DNA of 64,000 bases from the NCBI RefSeq assembly GCF_029870285.1, contig NZ_JACSYA010000001.1, positions 248,001-312,000 of the forward strand, written 5' to 3'. Position numbers and translations under genes: made by a program. Within the stretch, counting starts at the first letter, position 1. Each line of letters starts with the position of its first letter. The stretch is from Delftia sp. PS-11. GTDB lineage: Bacteria; Pseudomonadota; Gammaproteobacteria; Burkholderiales; Burkholderiaceae_C. This document shows positions 49,525 to 58,908 of the stretch, in pieces. Below the pieces are notes generated by a model. The model did no database searches, had not been told where the DNA came from, and worked only from the letters and a program-made list of their open reading frames with translations.

Positions 49525-51906
49525 ATGCCGCCATCAGACCCCCGAGACTCCCAGGCTCCCAAGCCACGCTCCAGCCAGCCCATGCATTGGTTCCCCAAAG
49601 CCCTGCTGTGGCTGGCAGGGATTGCCATCGCCGGCACGCTGGCCCTGGTGCTGACGGTAGCCGTCGCGCTGGCCATGGCCTATCCCAATCTGCCGGACGT
49701 GTCGGAACTGGCCGACTACCGGCCCAAGCTGCCATTGCGCGTCTACTCCAGCGAAGGGGCGCTGCTGGGCGAATTCGGTGAGGAGCGGCGGACCCTGACG
49801 CCCATACAGGACATCCCCAAAGTGATGACAGATGCCGTGCTGGCCATCGAGGACACACGCTTCTTCGAGCATGGCGGCGTGGACTACAAGGGCATGCTGC
49901 GTGCGGCGCTGGCCAATCTGGGCCGGGTCAAGAGCCAGGGTGCATCAACCATCACCATGCAGGTGGCGCGCAATGTCTATCTTTCCTCGGAAAAGACATT
50001 TACTCGCAAAATTTACGAAGTATTACTAACTTTCAAACTGGAACATTTGCTCACCAAAAATCAGATTCTTGAAATCTACATGAATCAGATTTACCTGGGC
50101 AATAGGGCCTATGGCTTCGCTGCGGCCTGCGAGGCCTATTTTGGCAAGCCGCTCAAGGACATCACGGTGGCAGAGGCTGCCATGCTTGCCGGCCTGCCCA
50201 AGGCACCTTCCGCATACAACCCGATCAGCAATCCCAAGCGCGCGCGCGTGCGCCAGCAGTACATCATCGAGCGCATGCAGGAAAATGGCTTCATCACTGC
50301 GGCACAGGCGCAGGAAGCCAGGACGGAGCAGCTGAAGATCCGCTCCGGCGCCTACAACACCCGGGTGCACGCCGAGTACGTGGCAGAGATGGCCCGCCAG
50401 CTGATTTTTGCGCAGTACGGCAACGAAGCGTACACACGGGGACTGAACGTCTACACCACGATCAATGCGGGCGAGCAGGAGGCCGCCTATGCGGCCCTGC
50501 GCCGGGGCATCATGGACTACGAGCGCCGCCAGAAGTACCGCGGCCCTGAGAAGTTCGTGACCCTTCCCGCCGATGCGCAGGAGCGTGAAGATGCGATTGA
50601 CGACACGCTGGCCAATCACCCCGACAATGGCGATGTGCTCGCGGCCGTGGTGCTCGATGCCACACCCCGCAAGATTGTGGCGGTACGCGCCGATGGCGAG
50701 CAGATCGAGATCACGGGCGAAGGCCTCAAGCCTGCCGAATCCGGCCTGACCCCCAAGGCCCCGCCCAACATCAGAATTCGCCCCGGCGCCGTGATCCGGG
50801 TGGTCAAGGCAGCCAGGAACAGCTGGGAAATCACGCAACTGCCCGAAGTCGAGGGCGCCTTCGTTGCCCTGGTACCCCAGACAGGCGCCCTGCGCGCACT
50901 GGTGGGAGGCTTCGACTTCCAGAAGAACAAGTTCAACCATGTGACACAGGCCTGGCGCCAGCCCGGCTCCAGTTTCAAGCCCTTCATTTACTCTGCCGCA
51001 CTGGAAAAAGGCTTTTCGCCAGCCACCATGATCAATGACGCGCCGCTGTTCTTCAGCGCTGGCGTCACAGGCGGCCAGCCCTGGGAGCCCAAGAACTACG
51101 ACAGCCGCTATGACGGTCCCATGAGCATGCGCACGGGCCTGAACAAGTCCAAGAACATGATCTCCATCCGGCTGCTGCAGGCCGTCGGCCCCAAGCAGGC
51201 CCAGGAGTGGGTGACGCGCTTCGGATTCGAGGCTGCCAGGCACCCTGCCTATCTGACCATGGCCCTGGGAGCAGGCTCCGTCACGCCGCTGCAGCTGGTG
51301 TCCGGCTATGCGGTGTTCGCCAATGGCGGCCACCGCGTCAACCCCTGGCTGATCGCACGCGTCACCGACCACAAGGGCCGCATCCTGTCCGAGTTCACGC
51401 CTCCTGCCGTGCAGGACCTGCCACAGGCCATCGAGCCGCGCAATGCCTTCCTCATGAACAGCCTGCTGCAGGACGTGGCCCGCGTGGGCACGGCAGCGCG
51501 GGCACAGTCCACACTCAAGCGCCCTGATCTGTATGGCAAGACCGGCACGACCAACGACTCGGTGGACGCATGGTTCGCGGGCTTTCAGCCCACGCTGGCC
51601 GCAGTCTCCTGGATCGGCTATGACACGCCGCGCAACCTGGGCAGCCGCGAGACCGGCGGCGGACTGAGCCTGCCGATCTGGATCAGCTTCATGCAGCATG
51701 CGCTCAAGGGCGTTCCCGTGGCCGAGATGCCCGTGCCGCCCGGTGTGGTGAACGTGGGCGGCGAGTGGTACTACGAAGAAAACGCCCGCAATGGCGGCGT
51801 CAGCAGCCTGGGCATGGATGGCGCAGGATCGGGTGGCGCAGGCCCTGCCACACCGCCACCTCCCAGCGAGGAGCGCAGCCGCATCCTCGATCTGTTCCGC
51901 AACTGA
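49525..51906 (+). CDS. mrcA: Penicillin-binding protein 1A, bifunctional glycosyltransferase/transpeptidase
   Basis: 793 residues. A membrane anchor (about 24-52) is followed by the GT51 domain with the catalytic Glu109 in AIEDTRFFEHGG and the QGASTITMQVARN motif. An OB-like insertion follows, then the transpeptidase domain with S482-S-F-K485 (SxxK), S542-K-N544 (SxN) and K672-T-G674. It polymerises and cross-links peptidoglycan. A Gly/Pro-rich tail ends the protein. Codons for about residues 155-190 in the GT domain are strikingly AT-rich. Divergence from pilM is the classical order in beta- and gammaproteobacteria. Confidence 0.97.
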   Translation: MPPSDPRDSQAPKPRSSQPMHWFPKALLWLAGIAIAGTLALVLTVAVALAMAYPNLPDVSELADYRPKLPLRVYSSEGALLGEFGEERRTLTPIQDIPKVMTDAVLAIEDTRFFEHGGVDYKGMLRAALANLGRVKSQGASTITMQVARNVYLSSEKTFTRKIYEVLLTFKLEHLLTKNQILEIYMNQIYLGNRAYGFAAACEAYFGKPLKDITVAEAAMLAGLPKAPSAYNPISNPKRARVRQQYIIERMQENGFITAAQAQEARTEQLKIRSGAYNTRVHAEYVAEMARQLIFAQYGNEAYTRGLNVYTTINAGEQEAAYAALRRGIMDYERRQKYRGPEKFVTLPADAQEREDAIDDTLANHPDNGDVLAAVVLDATPRKIVAVRADGEQIEITGEGLKPAESGLTPKAPPNIRIRPGAVIRVVKAARNSWEITQLPEVEGAFVALVPQTGALRALVGGFDFQKNKFNHVTQAWRQPGSSFKPFIYSAALEKGFSPATMINDAPLFFSAGVTGGQPWEPKNYDSRYDGPMSMRTGLNKSKNMISIRLLQAVGPKQAQEWVTRFGFEAARHPAYLTMALGAGSVTPLQLVSGYAVFANGGHRVNPWLIARVTDHKGRILSEFTPPAVQDLPQAIEPRNAFLMNSLLQDVARVGTAARAQSTLKRPDLYGKTGTTNDSVDAWFAGFQPTLAAVSWIGYDTPRNLGSRETGGGLSLPIWISFMQHALKGVPVAEMPVPPGVVNVGGEWYYEENARNGGVSSLGMDGAGSGGAGPATPPPPSEERSRILDLFRN

Positions 51907-51927
51907 GTACGCAGCACTCCCCCAAAG

Positions 51928-51961
51928 AGCAAAGCCCGTTCATCCGGGCTTTGCTTTTTTT
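51928..51961 (+). terminator. Intrinsic terminator of mrcA
   Basis: AGCAAAGCCCG, loop TTCATC, CGGGCTTTGCT, then six T: a perfect 11-bp stem 21 bp after the mrcA stop. A run of eight G follows at 51962-51969. Confidence 0.92.
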
Positions 51962-51979
51962 GGGGGGGGCGGTGCCGTG

Positions 51980-52318
51980 TCAGAGCGCCGTGAACTCCAG
52001 CGCCATGCCGGACTGCTCGCTCGCGTAGCGGCTGAGGTTGGTGAAGAATTCACCCGCGCCCTTGGTGTCGAGCCATGCGCGCCGGTCCGCATCGAAGCGG
52101 TAGTGAAAGCCGCCAGCCTTGGCCGCAAGCCAGATTTCATGCAATGGCTTTTGCTGGTTGATGACGATCTGGCTGCGGTTGGAAAACACCAGAGTCACCA
52201 TGCCGCCCACACGCTGGGCATCGATATCGGCATCGGTTTCATCGTTGATGCGGTCACAGCCCTGCTCCACTGCCAGCAGCAGTCGGTCGGCGAGATCCAG
52301 ATATTCAAGGTCGGTCAT
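51980..52318 (-). CDS. cyaY: CyaY, bacterial frataxin
   Basis: 112 residues starting [14 protein letters not shown], with the acidic first helix ([16 protein letters not shown]) and the beta-sheet region [19 protein letters not shown] and [15 protein letters not shown]. Frataxin binds iron and modulates IscS in iron-sulfur cluster assembly. The ATG at 52318 is 12 nt from the divergent lptM start. Ten more in-frame residues upstream are possible but would overlap lptM. Confidence 0.95.
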   Translation of the reverse strand: MTDLEYLDLADRLLLAVEQGCDRINDETDADIDAQRVGGMVTLVFSNRSQIVINQQKPLHEIWLAAKAGGFHYRFDADRRAWLDTKGAGEFFTNLSRYASEQSGMALEFTAL

Positions 52319-52330
52319 TACAATTTGCGG

Positions 52331-52582
52331 ATGTTGAAAGCCTCGCAAATTCTAGTCAGGAGCCTTTCCCTTGCGGCCTGTGCGGCGTCCCTGGCCGCCT
52401 GCGGTCAGAAAGGGCCCCTGTTCCTGCCCAACGCTCCGGCCGCCAGCGCACGCGCCACGCTGCCGCAGGTGCTGGGCATTTCGAGCCCGGCCTCACCGGA
52501 AGGCGGCAACGCGCCAACTGCGGCACCCGGCCGCTCGCCGCAAGGCGATCCCGAGGGCAGCCAGGAACTGCGCGCAGAGTGA
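52331..52582 (+). CDS. lptM: LptM, small lipoprotein of LPS-translocon maturation
   Basis: 83 residues. A short signal with lipobox SLAAC (Cys24) leads straight into the family signature [10 protein letters not shown]. LptM (formerly YifL/LppL) helps oxidative maturation of LptD in the outer membrane. The rest is a Pro/Ala-rich tail without structure. The ATG at 52331 is the only start giving a full signal peptide. In related genomes lysA usually follows; here a di-iron MBL gene follows 94 bp later. Confidence 0.88.
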   Translation: MLKASQILVRSLSLAACAASLAACGQKGPLFLPNAPAASARATLPQVLGISSPASPEGGNAPTAAPGRSPQGDPEGSQELRAE

Positions 52583-52676
52583 GCATGCACCGCCGGCCGA
52601 ACGGCTTGACGCACATCAACACCCCTGCAGGCCATGGCGCTTAGAGTGGCCCTCTCTTGTCCCCAGACAAAACGCC

Positions 52677-53501
52677 ATGCCCGTAGAACTCTACCGAGAC
52701 AGCAACCATGCCTGCCTGATGTTCACCGACCTCATCGAGGAAGATGGGCAGGCCATACAGGCCAACCAGTTCCTCATCGTCGATGACAACACGGGTGCCA
52801 TCATTGATCCGGGCGGCAACCTCGCCTTCAACGAGCTGTTCATGGGCATGTCGCGGCATTTCCCGCCGCACAAGCTGTCCTACCTGATCGCCTCGCACGC
52901 CGACCCCGACATCATCGCATCGCTGGACCGCTGGATGACCAGCACCCGTGCCCAGCTGGTGATCTCGCGCATCTGGGAGCGTTTCGCGCCCCACTTCACC
53001 AAGGTGGGCAAGACAGAGAACCGCGTCATCGGCGTGCCCGACGCCGGCGGACGCCTGCCGCTGGGCCGGCATGAACTGCATCTGCTGCCGGCGCACTTCC
53101 TGCACGCGGAAGGCAACTTCCATTTCTATGACCCGATCAGCCGCATTCTGTTCACGGGCGATCTCGGTGTTTCGCTGATGAGCGGCGCCGAAGCCCAGGT
53201 GCCCGTGACGGACCTGATGCCCCATATCGCGCGCATGGAGGGCTTTCACCGCCGCTACATGGTGTCCAACAAGGTGCTGCGCCTGTGGGTGCAGATGGCG
53301 CGCCAGCTGCAGATCGACATGATCGTACCCCAGCACGGCGCGCCCATCATGGGCAGGCAGGCCATCACCGACCTGTTCAACTGGCTGGAAGGGCTGCAGT
53401 GCGGGATCGATCTGTTCGACCAGCGCAACTACCAGCTGCCGGCAGCCGACATCGACCCCGTGACACGGCAACTGCGCCCTGTGCTGCGGGCCGTGGGCTA
53501 G
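52677..53501 (+). CDS. Oxygen-binding di-iron (ODP-type) MBL-fold protein
   Basis: 274 residues from ATG 52677. The fold is that of the flavodiiron metallo-beta-lactamase domain (FLIVDDNTGAIIDPGG, LSYLIASHADPDIIASLD, LHLLPAHFLHAEGNFHFYDP, ILFTGDLGVSL, VPQHGAPIMG), but the first metal motif is S-H74-A-D76-P-D78, as in ODP proteins, rather than HxHxDH of hydrolases. No flavodoxin domain is attached. Such proteins bind O2 or act as oxygen sensors or reductases; the role here is inferred from the fold. It converges with msrQ, overlapping its stop by 4 bp. Confidence 0.85.
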   Translation: MPVELYRDSNHACLMFTDLIEEDGQAIQANQFLIVDDNTGAIIDPGGNLAFNELFMGMSRHFPPHKLSYLIASHADPDIIASLDRWMTSTRAQLVISRIWERFAPHFTKVGKTENRVIGVPDAGGRLPLGRHELHLLPAHFLHAEGNFHFYDPISRILFTGDLGVSLMSGAEAQVPVTDLMPHIARMEGFHRRYMVSNKVLRLWVQMARQLQIDMIVPQHGAPIMGRQAITDLFNWLEGLQCGIDLFDQRNYQLPAADIDPVTRQLRPVLRAVG

Positions 53502-54148
53502 GACTGGCTCCTGCGGGGCTGCGGCATGCGGTGCCCCAGCGCACGGCGGACACGCCAGGCCAGCAGCAGCGACAGGATGGCTGCGTACACAGCCACTTCG
53601 GCAAAATTGTTCTTGCCGGCACGCATCCAGAAGAAATGCAGCAGCGCCAGCGGCGCCACGGCATAGACCAGCCGGTGCAGCTGCTGCCAGCGCCGCCCCC
53701 CCATGGCGCGCAGCACGGCATGCGGCGAGGTGGCCGCCAGCAAGGCCAGCAGCAGCAGCGCCAGGAAGCCCACGAGGATGAACGGCCGCCGGGGAATATC
53801 CAGCACGATATCGCCCCAGTCCAGCCCCATGTCGAACCATGCATAGCACAGCAGGTGAAGCAGGCCGTAGAAGAAGACGTACAGGCCCAGCATGCGCCGA
53901 AAGCGCGCCAGCGCCGTCAGGCCCAGCGCCTGGCGCAGCGGCGTCACCGCCAGCACCACGCACAGCAGGCGCAGTGTCCAGTCGCCCGTAGAACGCAGCA
54001 GCGCCTCGGCAGGGTTGGCCCCCAGGCGGTCCAGCGCCGTGGCGGCCAGCAGCCATGCCAGCGGCAGCAGGCACAGGGTGAAAATCAGCGGCTTGGCCGC
54101 GCGGTGCATCAGCAGGCGCTGCACCATGGTCACTGCGGCAAAGGGCAT
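53498..54148 (-). CDS. msrQ: MsrQ, heme membrane subunit of the periplasmic methionine-sulfoxide reductase
   Basis: 216 residues with six hydrophobic segments in the ferric-reductase-like domain (YedZ family). Heme-ligand histidines are in GLLHLLCYAW and WQQLHRLVYAVAPLALLHFFW. MsrQ feeds electrons from the respiratory chain to MsrP. The ATG overlaps the msrP stop as TGATG. Confidence 0.95.
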   Translation of the reverse strand: MPFAAVTMVQRLLMHRAAKPLIFTLCLLPLAWLLAATALDRLGANPAEALLRSTGDWTLRLLCVVLAVTPLRQALGLTALARFRRMLGLYVFFYGLLHLLCYAWFDMGLDWGDIVLDIPRRPFILVGFLALLLLALLAATSPHAVLRAMGGRRWQQLHRLVYAVAPLALLHFFWMRAGKNNFAEVAVYAAILSLLLAWRVRRALGHRMPQPRRSQS

Positions 54149-55128
54149 CAGTAGAACTTCTTGAGATCCATGCTGGCGTACAGCTGGCCCACCTGGGCCT
54201 CGTAGCCGTTGAACAGCAGGGTCTTGCGCTTCTTGGCAAACAGGCCGTCCTCGCCAATGCGCCGCTCCGTGGCCTGGCTCCAGCGCGGGTGCGGCACATC
54301 GGGATTGACGTTGGAGTAAAAGCCGTACTCGTTGCGTGCGGCCTTGTTCCAGGCCGTGCCCGGCTCGCGCTCGGTCAGGCGGATGGCGACGATGCTCTTG
54401 GCGCTCTTGAAGCCGTACTTCCAGGGCACGACCAGCCGCACGGGCGCGCCATTCTGGTTAGGCAGGACCTCGCCATACATGCCGAAGGCCAGCATGGTCA
54501 GCGGATGCATGGCCTCATCGAGGCGCAGCCCTTCGGTGTAAGGCCAGTCGAGCACGCCGCTGCGCAGGCCCGGCATCTGCGCCTTGTCGGCCAGGGTCAC
54601 GAATTCCACATACCTGGCGCTGCCCAGCGGCTGTACCTTGCGCAGCAGTTCGGCCAGCGAATAGCCGACCCAGGGGATCACCATGGACCAGCCCTCGACG
54701 CAGCGCAGCCGGTAGGTGCGCTCCTCCTGGGGCGCCAGCTTGAGCAGTGCTTCGATGTCCAGCGTCTGGGGCTGCTGCACCAGTCCTTCGACCCGCACGG
54801 TCCATGGGCGGGTCTTGAGAGTGTGGGCGTGTTTGGCCGGATCGCCCTTGTCCAGGCCGAATTCATAGAAGTTGTTGTACTGTGCCGCGTCGGCATAGGC
54901 CGTCACGCGCTCCATGGTCTGGGCGCCCGCTGCCTGGGAAGCCGTCGCAGCAAGGGCCTGCAGCTTGCCCGGCCGCTCCACGCCCGCCGCCCGGACCGGC
55001 AGCGCGGCAGCAGCCGCGCCGCCTGCCAGGTACTGCAGCCATGCACGGCGCTGGAGATAGGCACTGCGGGGGGTGATTTCGCTGGCGTGCGGGTGATGAA
55101 AGCCATTGTCGTGGGAACGGATCAGCAT
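54148..55128 (-). CDS. msrP: MsrP, molybdenum methionine-sulfoxide reductase, Tat-exported
   Basis: 326 residues from ATG 55128, with CCGGAG upstream. The signal has an unusually long n-region of 26 residues, then R27-R28 in [12 protein letters not shown] and a cut near VRA, a twin-arginine signal with Trp in place of Phe. The sulfite-oxidase-like fold binds molybdopterin through Cys144 in [11 protein letters not shown], matching Cys146 of the E. coli enzyme. It repairs oxidised methionines in periplasmic proteins. It needs TatABC, which is encoded at 18101-19819. Confidence 0.95.
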   Translation of the reverse strand: MLIRSHDNGFHHPHASEITPRSAYLQRRAWLQYLAGGAAAAALPVRAAGVERPGKLQALAATASQAAGAQTMERVTAYADAAQYNNFYEFGLDKGDPAKHAHTLKTRPWTVRVEGLVQQPQTLDIEALLKLAPQEERTYRLRCVEGWSMVIPWVGYSLAELLRKVQPLGSARYVEFVTLADKAQMPGLRSGVLDWPYTEGLRLDEAMHPLTMLAFGMYGEVLPNQNGAPVRLVVPWKYGFKSAKSIVAIRLTEREPGTAWNKAARNEYGFYSNVNPDVPHPRWSQATERRIGEDGLFAKKRKTLLFNGYEAQVGQLYASMDLKKFY

Positions 55129-55205
55129 GAAAGTCTCCGGATACGCCTGCGGCGTGTGCCGATTGTGAGCCAGGGACGGCCATGTAAGTTCCATGCAATG
55201 AGCGC

Positions 55206-55240
55206 AAAAAAGCCGTGGGCGCAGCAGCGGCCACGGCTTT
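55206..55240 (-). terminator. Intrinsic terminator of the resB-ccsB operon
   Basis: On the minus strand AAAGCCGTGG, a 12-base loop, CCACGGCTTT, then TTT: a perfect 10-bp stem with T-tract, 22 bp after the ccsB stop. Confidence 0.85.
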
Positions 55241-55261
55241 GCAGGAGATGGCGAAGGCGGC

Positions 55262-56596
55262 TCAGAGCTCGCCGTAGCTGTGCAGCCCGGACAGGAACAT
55301 GTTCACCCCCAGGAAGGCGAAAGTCGTGATGGCCAGGCCGCCCAGCGCCCACCAGGCCGATACCGTGCCGCGCAGCCCCTTGACCAGGCGCATGTGCAGC
55401 CAGGCCGCATAGTTGAGCCAGACAATCAGCGCCCAGGTTTCCTTGGGGTCCCAGCTCCAGTAGCCGCCCCAGGCTTCGGCGGCCCACAGCGCGCCCAGCA
55501 CGGTGGCAATGGTGAAGAAGGCAAAGCCCACTGCAATGGACTTGTACATCACGTCATCCAGCAGTTCGAAGCTGGGCAGGCGTTCGGCAATGCGCCGGCG
55601 CGCCAGCAGGATGCCGGCCACGATCAGCGCCGAGATGCCAAAGTACACCATCCAGTAGCTGCCGCCGTTGCTGGCCGCGCCCTGGCGAAAGACGATGGGC
55701 TCGAAGCACAGCACCACGCCCAGCATCCACAGCGGCGCCAGCTTGTACCAGCGCGTTTCCGTGGCCTGCTGCTTGATCAGGTAGGCAAAGGAGACCATGG
55801 CCGCCAGTGCGAAAGTGCCATAGCCGATGAAATTGGCCGGCACGTGCAGCTTCATCCACCAGCTTTTGAGCGCGGGCACCAGGGGCTGGATCTCGTGTGC
55901 CTCGCGCACCAGCGTGTACCACAGCAAAAAGCCCACGGCCGCGCTGACCACCAGCATCACGAACCCGCCCAGGGCACGCGTGTCGTAGTTCTGCTCGTAA
56001 TACAGGTAAAACAGCGCCGTCATCCAGCAGAACATGACGAACACTTCATACAGGTTGCTGACCGGGATATGGCCCACATCGGGGCCGATCAGGTAGCTCT
56101 CGTACCAGCGCACCATGGTGCCCACCAGCGCCAGCGTCACGGCCAGCCAGGCCAGGCGCGAGCCCAGCAGTGACAGCGCAGAGCCTTCACCTCGCGCGAA
56201 CATGCCGATCCAGTAGAAGATGGTGCTGATGAAGAACACCATGCTCATCCAGAGAATGGCGGACTGGCTGGACAGGAAATACTTGAGTCCGAACACCGTG
56301 TCCGAGCGGGCCAGCTGCGCGCCCTCAGGGCCCTGGTACAGCGCAATGGCCAGCAGCGACAAGCCCGCCACCACCAGCATCAGCGCGCGCAGCGGCCTCC
56401 AGAACCAGCCCAGCCAGATGGCCGATGGGATGGTGCCCAGCAAAATGGCCTTCTCATAGATATCCATGTACGTGCCATAGCGCTGCAGCGCATACAGCAG
56501 GCCTGTCGCCACCAGGGCGGCAAATACCCAGTCGAACCAGTTGCGGCGGGCAAAAAAACCTTCGTTGAGCGTCAAAGTCGTGGTGGCGGTGTTCAT
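55262..56596 (-). CDS. ccsB: CcsB (ResC/CcsA homologue), cytochrome c maturation, heme-handling
   Basis: 444 residues with about nine membrane helices. The tryptophan-rich heme-handling motif [19 protein letters not shown] is in the C-terminal third, and candidate heme-ligand histidines are in [11 protein letters not shown] and the terminal SGLHSYGEL. In System II it exports heme and, with ResB, ligates it to CXXCH apocytochromes. The ATG overlaps the resB stop as ATGA. Naming in the literature is crossed: this is the WWD protein. Confidence 0.95.
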   Translation of the reverse strand: MNTATTTLTLNEGFFARRNWFDWVFAALVATGLLYALQRYGTYMDIYEKAILLGTIPSAIWLGWFWRPLRALMLVVAGLSLLAIALYQGPEGAQLARSDTVFGLKYFLSSQSAILWMSMVFFISTIFYWIGMFARGEGSALSLLGSRLAWLAVTLALVGTMVRWYESYLIGPDVGHIPVSNLYEVFVMFCWMTALFYLYYEQNYDTRALGGFVMLVVSAAVGFLLWYTLVREAHEIQPLVPALKSWWMKLHVPANFIGYGTFALAAMVSFAYLIKQQATETRWYKLAPLWMLGVVLCFEPIVFRQGAASNGGSYWMVYFGISALIVAGILLARRRIAERLPSFELLDDVMYKSIAVGFAFFTIATVLGALWAAEAWGGYWSWDPKETWALIVWLNYAAWLHMRLVKGLRGTVSAWWALGGLAITTFAFLGVNMFLSGLHSYGEL

Positions 56597-58770
56597 GCGG
56601 GGCCTCCGGGGGTTTTCTTGTGCAGGGGTTCGGCCCCTATCAGCTTGCTGGCCAGCATGGCGAACTCCCGGTCGCCATCGAGCGTCTTGCGGTTGGTGGA
56701 CAGCGCCATTTCAGCATGGCTGCCGCCCTCGGCCGGCGTGAGCCAGATCCACAGGCGCCGGTCGCGCACATACAGCATGGCGAACACGCCGATGATCAGG
56801 AACAGGCAGCCCAGATAGACCACGTTCTTGCCGGGCGCGCGCGCCACCTGGAAGACGCTGGCCTGCACCTGCTTGAAGTCTTGCAGCATGAAGGCCATGG
56901 GCGCGGGGTAGAACTGGGCGTCGCTGAGGGAGAACACCGCCTGGGTCATGAAGGCCTGCGTCTGATCGCTGGCTGCCAGCGGCGCCTGGCCGGCCTGGGT
57001 GCGCGCGAGCTGGGCCAGCTCGAACAGCACGCCGTTGAGGATGCGCACCAGCACCTCGCCCGCGCGCTCGCGCTCGGCGGCGGGCACATTGGCTTCCATG
57101 AAATCGGAGATGGCCTGCAGCCCGCCCAGCGGCCGGCCATCGGCGCCCTTGCGCTCGCCCTGGCCGGCAAACAGTTCCAGCGCTTTCGTGGCCGATTGCG
57201 CCAGCGGGCCGGTCAACTCGGTGCGAGAGGCATCCACAGCCTTGGCCACATAGGCCCTGGCGGCTTTCTCGCGCAGGCCGCCATCCTGCAGCGCGGCGCG
57301 CAGCCGCATGAAGGTCTCCATCGTGCCTTCGGGGTCTGCGGGCACGCGCAGGTAGCGCATGGGCTCGGCCTGGCTGTCGCGCACGCCCAGCAGAAACACC
57401 GGCTGGCCGTCGCCCGTGTCCACAGGCAGCATGTAGTTCTGGAACTCGCGGGCCTGGCCCGAGGCATCGCGCAGCTTGTAGCCGATGCTGGGGCCGATGT
57501 TGCGCAGCTCCTTCTTGGCAACGGTCTTGTGGGCAGCGCCCAGGCGCTCGTCGATGGCCTGCTTCAGATCCACCTTGCGCACATCGGTGGCGCCGGGGGC
57601 GTTGGCTGCGCCGAAATTCTCCACATTGATGGTGCGCAGCTGGGTGAACTCCAGCGTCAGCGCCTCGTCCTTGCCGCCGGGGCGCTGGCGCGTGAACCCG
57701 CTGGAGCCGCCGATCACGCCATCGACCTCGAAGCCCTTGGCGCCTGCTTCGAAGGGCACGGCCTGCAGCTTGACCGAGGAGCCGCCGTCGTCGAAGCTGG
57801 ACTGGTAGATCTCGATGCCGCGGTAGCTGGCCGGGTGATTGACCTCGATGCGCTTTTCAAGCTGCTCGCCCGTGGCCTTGTCGTGAATGACCACTTCGCT
57901 GGCAAACAGCTTGGGCATGCCGGTGGAGTAGTACTCCACGATGAATTTTTTGAGCTCCACGGCAAAAGGCAGCTCCTGCAGCAGCACGCCGTCGGACTGC
58001 GTCAGAATGGCCGTGCCCGCCGTGCCGCCTTCGGTGACCAGCAGGTTGCCGCGGAAGGTGGGATTGGAGACGGACAGCCGGTGCTGCTCGGGCACATCGG
58101 AGATCAGGCCACCGCCGGTATAAGGTGTTTTGCCTCCCAGCCACATTTGAGCGCGCACGATGAGGTCGCCGTCGAACAGGCCGCCCAGGCAGATCAGCAC
58201 GATGGCGCTGTGCGCCGCGATATAGCCCAGCTTGTTGGCTGCGCCTGCTTTGGCCGCCAGCATCCAGCCCGTGCCGGGGCCGGCCTGGGTGTCGCGCTGC
58301 TGCAGCCGCACTTTCCAGCCGCCGGACACCAGTTGCTGGCCCAGGCGCTGCGCGGCCTGCGCGGTATCGCCAGGCACCTGGGCCTGGGCGCGGTGGCCGA
58401 AAGCCTTGAGGCTTTGCTCGCGGATGTTCTCCTTGTAGCTGCGCAGGTCGGCCAGGTACTTGGGCGCATGGCGGGCGACGCACAGCGAGGTGCTGACCAC
58501 GAGGAAGGCCAGGATCAGCAGGAACCACCAGGCGCTGTAGACCGCGTTGAGCTTGAGCGAGAGAAACAGCTGCGCCCAGAACGGACCGAACTGGTTGACA
58601 TAGTTGCCCACCGGCTCGTGCTGCTTGAGCACCGTGCCGATCACGGAGGCAATGCAGATGACCGTCAGCAGCGAGATCGCAAAGCGCATGGACGCCAGCA
58701 GCTCCAGCGCCGCGCGCGAAGCCTGCGCGCGTGGGGAGGCCAGGGAGGCGTCTGAAGAGTTGTCTGACAT
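56593..58770 (-). CDS. resB: ResB, System II cytochrome c maturation protein
   Basis: 725 residues. Three membrane segments near the N-terminus (about 28-50, 80-100, 180-200), a large periplasmic domain and a last helix (VVYLGCLFLIIGVFAMLYV) near 660 match the ResB/Ccs1 layout. Family features are FSLLTVI-like residues 31-45 and NHPASYRGIEIYQSSFDDGG. It holds the reduced apocytochrome and partners with CcsB. The leader before the ATG is pyrimidine-rich without a ribosome binding site, and a strong terminator ends 27 bp upstream. Confidence 0.94.
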   Translation of the reverse strand: MSDNSSDASLASPRAQASRAALELLASMRFAISLLTVICIASVIGTVLKQHEPVGNYVNQFGPFWAQLFLSLKLNAVYSAWWFLLILAFLVVSTSLCVARHAPKYLADLRSYKENIREQSLKAFGHRAQAQVPGDTAQAAQRLGQQLVSGGWKVRLQQRDTQAGPGTGWMLAAKAGAANKLGYIAAHSAIVLICLGGLFDGDLIVRAQMWLGGKTPYTGGGLISDVPEQHRLSVSNPTFRGNLLVTEGGTAGTAILTQSDGVLLQELPFAVELKKFIVEYYSTGMPKLFASEVVIHDKATGEQLEKRIEVNHPASYRGIEIYQSSFDDGGSSVKLQAVPFEAGAKGFEVDGVIGGSSGFTRQRPGGKDEALTLEFTQLRTINVENFGAANAPGATDVRKVDLKQAIDERLGAAHKTVAKKELRNIGPSIGYKLRDASGQAREFQNYMLPVDTGDGQPVFLLGVRDSQAEPMRYLRVPADPEGTMETFMRLRAALQDGGLREKAARAYVAKAVDASRTELTGPLAQSATKALELFAGQGERKGADGRPLGGLQAISDFMEANVPAAERERAGEVLVRILNGVLFELAQLARTQAGQAPLAASDQTQAFMTQAVFSLSDAQFYPAPMAFMLQDFKQVQASVFQVARAPGKNVVYLGCLFLIIGVFAMLYVRDRRLWIWLTPAEGGSHAEMALSTNRKTLDGDREFAMLASKLIGAEPLHKKTPGGPA

Positions 58771-58797
58771 GAAGGAGAAGAAACCTAGACCCTAATG

Positions 58798-58835
58798 AAA
58801 AAAAGCGGGACCATCTGCATATGCGATGGACCCGC
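58798..58835 (-). terminator. Intrinsic terminator after cytochrome c4
   Basis: On the minus strand GCGGGTCCATC, a nine-base loop, GATGGTCCCGC, then seven T: an 11-bp stem with one mismatch. It lies 73 bp after the c4 stop and only 27 bp before the resB ATG. Confidence 0.85.
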
Positions 58836-58908
58836 CCGATTGGGGGTGTCTGAACAAAAATAGGTTCCCGGTGATTACCCTAGGACCCACACCGGACCCG
58901 AGACCGCA

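Noticed and set aside
51962..51969. Run of eight G after the mrcA terminator, considered as a phase-variation tract
   Set aside because: It is in a non-coding gap between a terminator and the cyaY stop, so slippage would not alter a reading frame or an evident promoter.
56620..58755. 711-codon plus-strand frame opposite resB, and similar frames opposite the polyol dehydrogenase (653 codons) and mrcA (557 codons, minus)
   Set aside because: Antisense shadows of conserved genes with compositional bias only.
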